Made by a program: the position numbers and the translations under genes. This document shows positions 1-8,511 of a DNA stretch of 64,000 nucleotides, one piece after another. This DNA comes from JAJEFO01 sp965221845. Its GTDB lineage: Bacteria > Pseudomonadota > Alphaproteobacteria > Rhodobacterales > Rhodobacteraceae. The DNA lies in the NCBI GenBank assembly GCA_965221845.1, contig OZ244919.1:62001-126000 (forward strand), read 5' to 3'. Position 1 is the stretch's first letter, and the number at the start of each line of letters is the position of its first letter. The notes below the pieces were generated by a model. It ran no database searches and was not told where the DNA came from. It saw only the letters and a program-made list of their open reading frames with translations.

Positions 1-1065
1 TCAAGACGGACCGGCGGGACGCCGAGGGAATCGCCCACCTCCTGCGCATGGGCTGGTTCCAGCCCGTGCACTGCAAGTCGGTCGCGTCCCAGGAGAAGCG
101 GGCCCTGCCGACCTCGCGCAGCGCGCTGGTGGAAGGCCTCACGCGGCTCGAGCTCTCCGTGCGCGGCCTCCTTCGCAACTTCGGGCTGAAGCTGGGCCGT
201 GTCTCGAAGGGCCGCTGGGAGGAACGGGTCCGGGAACCGGCCGCGGACAACGCGATGCTGTCGGACGCGGTCGCGCCGATCCTGCGGCTGCGCGCGCAGA
301 TGCGCAACGAGCTGGCCATGATGACGAAGAGGGTCCGGAGCCTGGCCATGTCGGACGCCACGTGCCGTCTGCTGATGACGATGCCTGGCGTGGGCCCGGT
401 CACGGCGCTGACCTTCGTCACGGCGGTCGACGACCCGACCCGGTTCCGAAGGACGAGGGACATCGGCGCCTGGGCGGGGCTGACGCCGAAACGGAGCCAG
501 TCGGGGGAACGGGACGTCTCCGGCGGGATCACGAGGACCGGCGACGTCGCGCTGCGCACGGCGCTGTTCCAGGCCGCCACGGTGATGCTGCACGCCAGCA
601 GGAAAATGAACTGGCCGAAGTCCTGGGCTCTGCGCATTGCGACGAGGCGTGGCGGGAAGCGCGCCACGACCGCGCTGGCCCGGCGCATGGCCATGGTGCT
701 GCTCCGGATGTGGCGTGACGGGACGGAGTTCCGCTTCACCCGCGAGCCAGCGATGGCACCGGATCCGGCATGAGCACGGCCGCACCGGAACTGCAGCCCG
801 TGACGAAGAGGGAAGGAACGGGATCCGCCTCTTGAGAGGCGGCCCGTCCACGGACGTCCCCTTGCCGGGACGCGGTCCCCGATGATGTCGTCAGCTGCCT
901 CGTTGCCGAACCGCGCTGCCGCGTTCGAGCACGCTTTTGAGATTGACACTCGGGGACCGGATTGGACCAGGCATCATGCAGGCGGCCGGCGGGCCGACCA
1001 CGGACGGAAGCAAGATGCCCGGCGGCGGACGTGAAGCGGACCTTCCCGGAAACAGGGAGGCAGGG
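1..1065 (+). mobile_element. IS110-family element, left part outside the window
   Basis: The transposase enters from the left edge. The non-coding stretch after its stop, to about 1065, is repeated in inverted orientation near 7437-7610 behind a second IS110 relic, so it is most simply the element's own right end. The exact boundary cannot be set because IS110 elements lack clear terminal inverted repeats. Confidence 0.7.
3..773 (+). CDS. IS110-family transposase, 5' truncated by window edge
   Basis: This is a DEDD-type transposase of the IS110/IS116/IS902 family, which moves DNA through a RuvC-like catalytic domain plus a C-terminal serine-containing domain. The frame is open from base 3 and begins with KTDRRDAEGIAHLLR, the third conserved acidic region of the RuvC-like fold. 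The C-terminal domain follows, with the hallmark stretch MPGVGPVTALTFV and then WAGLTPKRSQSGE. The N-terminal catalytic aspartate lies outside the window. The visible part has no internal stop or frameshift, unlike the relic at 7440-8470, so this copy may be functional. Confidence 0.88.
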   Translation, partial: KTDRRDAEGIAHLLRMGWFQPVHCKSVASQEKRALPTSRSALVEGLTRLELSVRGLLRNFGLKLGRVSKGRWEERVREPAADNAMLSDAVAPILRLRAQMRNELAMMTKRVRSLAMSDATCRLLMTMPGVGPVTALTFVTAVDDPTRFRRTRDIGAWAGLTPKRSQSGERDVSGGITRTGDVALRTALFQAATVMLHASRKMNWPKSWALRIATRRGGKRATTALARRMAMVLLRMWRDGTEFRFTREPAMAPDPA

Positions 1066-1099
1066 CCCTGAACGAAACCTGAACGGCTTCGACCCCGCC

Positions 1100-1161
1100 G
1101 GGGATTGCCTGGTTCGCCTCGCCAGACTCCTGCGGTCGCTTCGGCGAACCAGGCAATCCCC
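1100..1161. repeat. Long perfect inverted repeat between two IS elements
   Basis: The arms GGGGATTGCCTGGTTCGCC (1100-1118) and its exact reverse complement (1143-1161) are 19 bases each, separated by 24 bases. There is no T-tract, so a standard terminator is unlikely. It lies after the IS110 right end and before the ISKra4 relic and could be the end structure of another element or a folded non-coding RNA. Confidence 0.75.
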
Positions 1162-1329
1162 GGCTCCGGACCAAAAGCCAACGCCGCTCCCGGCATGAAC
1201 GCCGCGCGCCCTTGCCGCCGGCGCCGGGACAGAACTGTTTGGTTCGGGCTTCGTGGCCGCTCAGGCACAGGAATCTTGTGCTTGACGGTGGGGGCCCCAT
1301 TACGGAAGGCAGATGCAGGAGTGCGTGTC

Positions 1330-2858
1330 ATGACGAAGAGCGAAGGGAGCCGGGTGCACCGCCATCCGGACGCGGCGGGCTGTCCGGAGGGCCTTCCCGA
1401 GGACGAGGCGGCGGCGCATCCGCCGCCGGTCCGCAGGCACGCGGGCGGGTTCACGCGATGCTGGATCGAGGGGGGCGAGGTGCGGAGCCGCGACGTCGCG
1501 GGGGACGGCACGCCGGAGGCGCTGCCGGGGCGGTCCCGGCGGAGTTCGGTCCCCTGCCGCCGCGGCTGGCGGCGGACCCGGGCTCGGGGGTTCCGGACCC
1601 GGACGGGGGCGGGCGGGCGCTCCGGGACGCCTCGCCGGGCGGCGGCGCGGCGGCGCCGAGCTTCTGCCGGGCGGCTGGACGCGACGCTGCCGGCGCCGGA
1701 GTGCGCGGCCTGCGGCAGGCCGACGGCCCGGCATTCGGCGACGCCGAAGTCCTTGCCTCGAGCCGGCTGGGGCGGGTCGAGGCGGAGCGGTCGCGTTTCC
1801 GCTGCCGGTCCTGCGGCGCGGGATGCTTCCCGCCGGACCGGGCGCCGGGCCTTGAGGGCGGGACGGTGACGCCGGGGATGGCGAGCGTCATCGCCGGGAC
1901 GGTGCCGCTCACGGGCTTCGAGGCGGCGAGCCGGCATGTCGACAGCCTCGCCGGGGCGGACGCCTCGCCGAGCTCGCTGCAGCGCCGGGCGCCGGGCTGG
2001 GCGAGGCGGCGCAGCGCTTCGAGCGCGAGGAGGTGCCGGACGGCAGGCCGCCGGAACCGCGCATGCAGATCTCCGTCGACGGCACCGGCGTCCCGATGCG
2101 CAGGGAGGAGACCGAGGGCGTCGCGGGCAGGCAGGCCGACGGCACCTCGAGGACGCGCGAGGCCAGGCTTGCGGTCATCTGCACCGCCGAGGGCCGGGAC
2201 CCCGGGACCGGCGCGGCGGTCAGGGACCGGGGCGGCGAATCCGTCACCTGCCTGACCGGCGGCGCGGCGGCGCCGTCCGGAGGCCGGGAGGCCTCGGACT
2301 TCGCGGCGCGGCCCGACCGGGAGGCGCGGCGGCGGGGCCTGCACGACGCGGGCGGGCCCGTCGTCGCCTCCGACGGGGCGGACTGGATCCCCAACGCCTG
2401 CGAGGGGCTCTTCGGGGCCGGAAGGCCGCCTTCGTGCCCGGCCTCCTCCACTGCCCGGAACGCGCCTCCGACGCCGCGAGGCGGTCCTGCCGGCCGGGGG
2501 CGGAGCGGGACCGGCGGTTCGCGGAGGCGAGGCGGACGTCAGGGCGGGCCGGGCGGCGAAGGCGGCCCGGGAGCTGGCACCCTTCAGGGACCGGCACGAG
2601 AAAGTCGAGGCCTGCTGCCGGCATTTCGAGAGGAACCTCGGCCGGATGCGGCACGACGGGTTCCGGGAACGGGGCGTCCGGGCCGGGAGCGGCGTCGTCG
2701 AGGGCGGATGCCGGCGGTTCGGGCTGCGGCTCAAGCGCTCCGGAACGCGCCGGTCGAAGAGGGGCGCCAACGCCATGCTGGCGCTGGAGGGCTGCGCCAT
2801 GAACCTCAGGGTGCCCGACTTCCTCGAATGGCGGACGAATCAGGCCATCGCCGCATGA
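1330..2858 (+). pseudogene. ISKra4-family transposase, multiply frameshifted
   Basis: The protein can be pieced together only by changing frame several times. In order one sees an N-terminal zinc-ribbon half (ECAACGRP, near 1699), its second half CRSCGAGCFPPDR (about 1800-1845), the catalytic-core start MQISVDGTGVPMRREE (from 2063), then SDGADWIPNACEG (near 2370). The typical C-terminus follows: FERNLGRMRHDG, GSGVVEGGCRRFGLRLKRSG and GANAMLALEGCAMN, ending at 2858. These are hallmarks of ISKra4 transposases. At least three frameshifts make it inactive. The element's right end is probably 2880: AATCTGGGCTACACCC there is matched at 29240-29255 and, inverted and diverged, at 48160. No matching left end was found. 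Confidence 0.85.
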
Positions 2859-3151
2859 GCAACTAATCTGGGCTACACCCGGACGGGCCGCCATGCGAGA
2901 TGCGGAATCCTGACGCAGGCTCGCGGCAGCACCTTTGGGGAGGATCCGACGGATTTGAGCGAAGGCGCGGGAGGGCCGGGACGCGGCAGCGGCCCATTGC
3001 ATCGCTCCGGCTCCAGCGCCTGCGGTCCATGCCCACGCACGCATGCTCCGCGAGCTCCTCGGGCGAACGTCGGCGCCATTCGCGGAACGGTCGGGACCCT
3101 GGCACGCCGACACGTACGGCGCACGGCAAGGCATGGAAGCGCGGCGCGGAC

Positions 3152-4405
3152 CTATTCCCGGAGCTTGACGAGAGCGTGGCGCTTCCTGCCGGCCGAAAGC
3201 CTGACCGGCGAGCTGAGTGCATCGAGGTCGAAGATCCGGCCCGCGTCGGCCAGCGGACGGCCGTCGACCCGCGCCCCGTTCTCCGCGATGAGCCGCCTGG
3301 CCTCCTTGCCGGATCTGGCAAGTCCCGAACGAAGGATGAGCTGTGTCGCGGAAATTCCGTCGCCGACCTCTTCCCGCGTGAGCTCCAGAACGGGCAGGCC
3401 GTCGCCGATGCCGCCTTTATCGAAGACGTCGCGCGCGGTCTCCGCCGCCGCACGGGCCGCCGCGGCCCCCCGGCAAAGCGTCGTCGCCTCGTTCGCCAGC
3501 CTGATCTTCGCCTCGTTGATCTCCGAACCGCCGAGCGCCCCGAGCCGGCGGCATTCCTCCAAGGGCAGTTCCGTGAACATCTTCAGGAACCGCCCGACGT
3601 CTTCGTCGGGCACGTTCCGCCACCACTGCCAGAAGTCGTGGCCAGACATCATGTCCTCGTTCAGCCAGACGGCGCCCTCTGCGGACTTGCCCATCTTCCG
3701 GCCGTCCGCACGGGTCACGAGCGGCGTCGTGAGGCCGAAGGCGTGCGCGCCTTCCACGCGCCTGATCAGGTCGGTGCCCGAGACGATGTTGCCCCATTGG
3801 TCCGATCCGCCCATCTGAAGGCTGCATCCGAAGCGCCTGTGCAGCTCGAGAAAGTCGTAAGCCTGAAGCAGCATGTAGTTGAATTCTATGAAGGAAAGCG
3901 CCTGCTCTCTGTCGAGGCGCGACTTCACGCTCTCGAACGCAAGGAGCCGGTTGACCGTGAAGTGCTTGCCGATGTCCCTGAGGAATCCAATGTATCCAAG
4001 GTCGTCGAGCCACTCCGAATTGTCCACGAGGGGAGAATCGGTGGGGCCGTCTCCGTAGGAAATGTAGCGCAGGAAGACCTTGCGAATGCCCTCGGCGTTC
4101 TCCCGGATCCTCCCGACGGGCAGGATCCTGCGCATCTCGTCCTTGCCCGAGGGGTCGCCGACCTTTGTCGTGCCGCCGCCCATCAGCGTGATCGGCCTGT
4201 GCCCGGTCTTCTGCATCCACCGCAGCAGCATGATCTGCACGAGGTTCCCGATGTGCAGCGACGTCGCGGTGAGGTCGAAGCCTATGTAGCCGGTGACGGA
4301 GCCCTTGCGCATCCGCGCGTCGAGCGCGGAGAGGTCGGTGCAGTCGGCCAGAAAGCCGCGTGACGCCACCGCGGCGAGAAAGTCCGATTTGGGGTGATGG
4401 GTCAT
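3152..4405 (-). CDS. tyrS: Tyrosine--tRNA ligase
   Basis: This class I aminoacyl-tRNA synthetase charges tRNA-Tyr with tyrosine in the cytoplasm. The protein is 417 residues, normal for the bacterial TyrRS family. The HIGH motif appears as HIGN at residues 51-54 and the KMSKS loop as KMGKS at 237-241. The tyrosine-binding stretch QMGGSDQWGN is near 197-206, and an S4-like RNA-binding domain closes the C-terminus. I chose the ATG at 4405 because an upstream in-frame ATG adds 22 residues unlike the family and runs toward the divergent anmK start. anmK begins 71 bases away, an arrangement common in alphaproteobacteria. Confidence 0.97.
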   Translation of the reverse strand: MTHHPKSDFLAAVASRGFLADCTDLSALDARMRKGSVTGYIGFDLTATSLHIGNLVQIMLLRWMQKTGHRPITLMGGGTTKVGDPSGKDEMRRILPVGRIRENAEGIRKVFLRYISYGDGPTDSPLVDNSEWLDDLGYIGFLRDIGKHFTVNRLLAFESVKSRLDREQALSFIEFNYMLLQAYDFLELHRRFGCSLQMGGSDQWGNIVSGTDLIRRVEGAHAFGLTTPLVTRADGRKMGKSAEGAVWLNEDMMSGHDFWQWWRNVPDEDVGRFLKMFTELPLEECRRLGALGGSEINEAKIRLANEATTLCRGAAAARAAAETARDVFDKGGIGDGLPVLELTREEVGDGISATQLILRSGLARSGKEARRLIAENGARVDGRPLADAGRIFDLDALSSPVRLSAGRKRHALVKLRE

Positions 4406-4476
4406 CGCCGTTCCGTGTAGTCTCGCGCCCGTGCGGCGAAGACTCCTATACCTGCCCGGAAGGCAACGCAAACGCC

Positions 4477-5571
4477 ATGACTGAGCAGGGCGCGCTCTGG
4501 GTGGCCGGCACGATGTCCGGCACGTCGCTGGACGGGGTGGATGCCGCGATGGTCAGGACCGACGGCACGCGCGTCCTCGAGTTCGGCAGGACAGGATACA
4601 GGCCCTATTCCCCGGCCGAGCGGACGATCCTGCGCTCTGCCCTCGGGCAGGATTGCGGGCGCGAGGTCGCCGCGGCAGCCGACGTGGTCGAATCCGCGCA
4701 TGTCGAGCTGCTGTCCGGTTTCGGCGATGCGGAACTGGTCGGCTTCCACGGACAGACGACGCTGCATCGTCCCGACGAGGGGCGAACGCTCCAGATCGGC
4801 GACGGCCGGTCGCTGGCACGTGCGCTCGGCGTGCCCGTGGTCTGGGATTTCCGCTCGGAAGACATGCGGCATGGCGGGCAGGGCGCGCCACTGGCGCCGT
4901 TCTACCACTTCGCGCTGGCACGAATGCTTGCCGTCTCCGAGCCGGTCGCCTTCCTCAACATTGGTGGCGTTGCAAACCTCACCTGGCTGGACGTCTCCAG
5001 AGAAGCCCCGGAATCTCCGGGAGCCTGCCTTGCGTTTGACACCGGGCCCGGCAACGCGCCGATCGATGACCTGTGCCGGGTCCGCCTGAACGCGCCGCTT
5101 GACCGGGACGGTCGGCTGACGCTTGCGGGCAATGTTGACGCAGACATGGTCAGGCATTTGCTGGCGCATCACGAACATTTCTCAAGATTGCCTCCGAAAT
5201 CATTGGACAGAGAAGATTTTTCAGGATGGGTCGAAAAGGTCGGCGCATGCTCGCCGGCCGATGCCGCGGCAACGCTTGCAGCCGGTGCGGCAGGAGCGGT
5301 GGCCATGGGAACGGCGCACTGTCCGCAGGCTCCCGGGCGCGTCCTGGTGTCCGGCGGGGGCCGCAGGAACCGCGGCCTCATGGCATCGCTCGCCGAGGCG
5401 CTCGATTGCCCCGTGATCCCGGTGGAGGATGCCGGGATGGACGGAGACATGCTGGAGGCGCAGGCATTCGCCTATCTTGCGGCCCGGGTCCGCAGCGGGC
5501 TGCCGACATCCGCGCCGGGAACGACGGGTGCGGCGAGGCCTGTCTGCGGCGGCATCCTCAGCGAGCCGTGA
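4477..5571 (+). CDS. anmK: Anhydro-N-acetylmuramic acid kinase
   Basis: AnmK phosphorylates and opens 1,6-anhydro-MurNAc during cell-wall recycling, giving MurNAc-6-phosphate. The 364-residue protein carries the N-terminal phosphate loop GTMSGTSLDGVD, a central FDTGPGNAPIDDL and the C-terminal VLVSGGGRRNRGLM nucleotide-binding motif, all typical of the family. The start chosen puts the P-loop about ten residues from the N-terminus, as in homologues; an in-frame ATG at 4360 would overlap tyrS. It is transcribed divergently from tyrS. Downstream, after 60 bases, lies the IS1595 relic. Confidence 0.96.
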   Translation: MTEQGALWVAGTMSGTSLDGVDAAMVRTDGTRVLEFGRTGYRPYSPAERTILRSALGQDCGREVAAAADVVESAHVELLSGFGDAELVGFHGQTTLHRPDEGRTLQIGDGRSLARALGVPVVWDFRSEDMRHGGQGAPLAPFYHFALARMLAVSEPVAFLNIGGVANLTWLDVSREAPESPGACLAFDTGPGNAPIDDLCRVRLNAPLDRDGRLTLAGNVDADMVRHLLAHHEHFSRLPPKSLDREDFSGWVEKVGACSPADAAATLAAGAAGAVAMGTAHCPQAPGRVLVSGGGRRNRGLMASLAEALDCPVIPVEDAGMDGDMLEAQAFAYLAARVRSGLPTSAPGTTGAARPVCGGILSEP

Positions 5572-5631
5572 AGGGCCTGCGACCCGGGCGGTCCCATGGG
5601 CCTCGCGCCGGCCGGAACCATTCTGCCACGA

Positions 5632-6710
5632 AGGCTTATCCCTTTGACCAAGGCATGTCCACATTTTGTGTCCGGCGGGGGTTGAAGATCCGTTCCGTTC
5701 GCCTTGTGTTCTCCCCATGGCATCGCGATGGAAACACGACCGGCCCATGTCCCGCCAGGAGTTCGAGGAGCTCTTCCCGGACGACGACGCCTGCGCCGGG
5801 CACCTGGCCAGGCTGCGCCGGGGCGTCGGCTTCCGGTGTCCGGCCTGCGGCGGCACGAAAGGCTGGCAGCCGAGGGGGAGCGCCGCCTCCACGAGTGCGC
5901 GGGGTGCGGACGCCAGGCCCCGGTGACGGCGGGCACGGTGACGCACCGCAGCCACCTGCCGCCGGGACCTGGTTCCTCGCGGCCCACATCGTGGCGACGC
6001 ATTCCAACGGCATCTCCGCGCTTCAGCTCCAGGCGCGGCCGGGGATCGGGAGCTGCAAGTCAGCGTGGCTGCTGCTGCACAGGCTGCGCCGGGCCATGGC
6101 CGGCCCGGACCGGAGCCCGGCTCGCAGGGGATCGCGGAGGTGGACGAGACGTCCGTGCCCTGCCGCGACGGCGGCGGCGCGGAAACGGACGGGGCGAAGG
6201 GCGTGGCCGGCAGGGGCCGCGGCGCCGACGGCTGGAGCGGCTGCGCCGGCCTGCCGGAGAGCCCGCGCGAGGAAAGGGTGGTCGGCGGCTGCAGGGCGCA
6301 CGAGGTCCTGACCCGGGTCCACCGGGCGTTCTACAACCTCAAGCGCCGGGCCATGGGCGTGTGCCACGGCCTGCGCCGCAGGCATGTCCAGCGATGCCTG
6401 GACGATTTCGTCTTCCGATGGAACCGCCGCCGCCACAGGCGGACGTCCCTCGACAGCCTCCTCGGCATCGGCCCGGGGCTGCCGCCCGCAACGTATCACG
6501 ACATCGTCGGCGGACGCGCCTGACGCGGCCGGATCCCGTGCCCGGATTCCGCCACGGCACCGGCGGGCGCACCCGCGCACCACCCGAATCCCCACCTTCC
6601 GGCACCGTCCGGGCCGCCGCGCGGCGCCGCCACGCGGATTCCGCCGGGGATCCGGCGACCGGCCGCAGGCACAGCATCTTGCGGTGCCGTAGTCAAAGGG
6701 ATAAGCCTTT
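5632..6710. mobile_element. IS1595-family element with intact ends and 8-bp target duplication
   Basis: Perfect 18-bp inverted repeats are visible: AAGGCTTATCCCTTTGAC at 5631-5648 and its complement at 6692-6709. The octamer TGCCACGA occurs at 5624-5631 and again at 6711-6718, which fits the 8-bp target duplication usual for IS1595 elements. The boundary is uncertain by one or two bases. The transposase inside is broken, but the ends could still be mobilised in trans. Confidence 0.85.
5717..6523 (+). pseudogene. IS1595-family transposase, frameshifted
   Basis: The N-terminus (FEELFPDDDACAGHLARLRR, then a zinc ribbon CPACGGTKGW ... CAGCGRQ) is typical of IS1595/ISXO2-like transposases. The DDE core is recognised by EVDET near 6140 and the end by LDDFVFRWNRR near 6400. 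Three frame changes are needed to read through, near 5895, 5960 and 6120, and the middle of the catalytic domain appears shortened. It is not translatable as one protein. The call rests on motif order and on the matching terminal repeats. Confidence 0.8.
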
Positions 6711-6785
6711 TGCCACGATACCATGGCAATGGCAGTGACGCTGAAGCAGGAGGCGGGCCATGCAGCCGCAAGGGCGCGCCCCATG

Positions 6786-7123
6786 AAAGGGTGCGGGCGT
6801 GGCGCTCCTGATCCATGCCGTTCCAGCGTCCGCCGTCGAGACCGCGCTTTCCGAGGAGAGCCGGCTCACCCGGCAAGAGGGAAGGGGCCGCCTCGGGCCG
6901 GCGACGGCGTCGCTTTTCCTGCGGGATCCGGCCGCTCGTCAACCAGGTCACGACAGGGATGGGCGCAGCCGGCGCCAGCCCTGAAGCGCCATGCCGCTCT
7001 TCGTGCCGGCGTCGATCATGCGTCGCCATGCCGGCATCCGCCGCGCGGCACGGCGCCTCTGTGCGCGATCATTTCAGCCCGCCGCCGAATCCGCGCGTAA
7101 GCCCTTTCTGGACGGCGCCCACC
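6786..7123. repeat. 338-bp direct repeat, copy A (left target duplication)
   Basis: This segment is identical by eye to 18727-19064. It contains the last 38 codons or so of the downstream ABC permease gene plus 224 bases beyond its stop, all out of context here. It directly abuts an IS1634-type left end at 7124, while copy B abuts an IS1634-type right end at 18726. This is the pattern of a very long target-site duplication. Confidence 0.9.
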
Positions 7124-7260
7124 CTTGAGTTCAGACCTATTCGCTTGCAAGCATCTGGAATCATTGAGGCCGCTTTCGAGAAAGGGCACTACGTTTCGGC
7201 GCTCCCGGCGCCGCAATCCGGGCCGGTCGGCCCGTCAGATCCGCTTCTTCCTACCACATC
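7124..7260 (+). mobile_element. Left-end fragment of an IS1634-type element
   Basis: About 127 bases match the left end of the fuller element at 15939-16066, including the terminal CTTGAGTTCAGACCT, with several substitutions. Similarity stops near 7255. No transposase coding sequence remains. Confidence 0.8.
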
Positions 7261-7439
7261 TGACGGCGGATCCTGCCGCACCTGACGACGACCCGCGCGA
7301 AGCGCGCTGCCTTCCGTAATGGGGCCCTTGCCGTCAAGTGCGGATTCCTGCGCATTCGCGGCCGCAGGGCGCAGGCCTGCCAGCCCACGGCGGGTTCGCC
7401 GCCGCCCGGTTTCGTTCAGGACGTCACCTCGCCGGTTCC

Positions 7440-8470
7440 GGGAAGGTCCGCCTCTCGTCCGCCGCCGGGCGTCTTCCTTCCGTCCGCGGTCGGCTCGACG
7501 GCCGCCTGCATGATGCCTGGTCCGGTCCGGTCCGGTCCCCGAGCGTCAGTCTCATCGGCGTGCCCGGACGCGACGGCGCGGCTCGGCAACGAGGCAGATG
7601 ACGACGTCATCGGGGGCCGCGCCCCGGTCGGGGACGTCCGCGGGCGGGCCGCCTCGACAGGCGGATCCCGCTCCTTCCCTCTTCGTCACGGGCTGCAGTT
7701 CCGGTGCAGCCATGCCCATGCCGGGCCGCGCGCCGCCGACGGCGCGCGGGCGAAGCGGAACTCCGTACCGTCCGGCCATGTCCGGAGAGGCGCCACGCCC
7801 ATGCGCCGGGCCGGCGCGGTCGTGGCGCGCCTGACGCCGCGCCGCCCCGCGGCGCGCAGCGCCCGGGACCCGGCCAGTTCCCTTTCCCGCCGTGGCGCGG
7901 CATCACCGTGGCGGCCTGGAAGGGCGCCGTGCGCAGCGCGGCGTCGCCGGCCCTCGTGATCCCGCCAGAGGCGTCCCGCTCCCCCGACCGGCTCCGCGTC
8001 GGCGCCGGCCCCGCCCGGGCGCCGATGTCCCGCGCCCTCCGGAACCGGGACGGGCCGGCGGCCGCGGCGACGAAAGCCGTCGCCGGCCCCGCGCCGGGCA
8101 TCGCCGTCAGCAGCAGCCGGCAGGCGTCGTCCGCCCGCGCGAGCGTCCGGACCCTCTTCGTCGTCGCGGCCGGCTCGTTGCGCATCTCCGCGCGCAGCCG
8201 CAGGATCGGCCCGACCGCATCCGAGAGCGTCTCGCCGTCCGAGGCCGGCTCCCGGACCCGCTCCTCCCGTTCCCCTTTCGACACCCGGCCGGGCCTGAGC
8301 CCGAAGGTGCGGAGGAGGCCGCGCACCGACAGCTCCAGACGCGTGATCCCGCCGACGGGCGCGCTGCGCGCGCCTGGCAGGGCCCGCCTCTCCTGGGACG
8401 CTTGCTGCATATGGGTGCAGGTCGGGGATCGCGTCCTTCGCATGCCTGCGGGCCCGATACCTGCATTTCG
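7440..8470 (-). pseudogene. IS110-family transposase relic
   Basis: Read leftward from about 8465, the translation follows the transposase at 3-773: SQERRALPG, ITRLELSVRGLLRTFGL, GRVSKGEREERVREPA, AMPGAGPATAF, then SGERDASGGITRAGDAALRTA. The same right-end non-coding tail follows to about 7440. The N-terminal catalytic half is missing, the central motif has lost residues, and the start lies only 45 bases beyond the stop of the metalloprotease gene. It is a dead fragment, more diverged than the copy at the window start. Confidence 0.85.
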
Positions 8471-8511
8471 CCCGCGACGCCCTGCGCCGCCGCGCCGCCG
8501 CCGCCTGTCCG

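Noticed and set aside
2244..3134. Minus-strand 296-codon frame across the ISKra4 relic
   Set aside because: It is antisense to recognisable transposase fragments and has no motif of its own.
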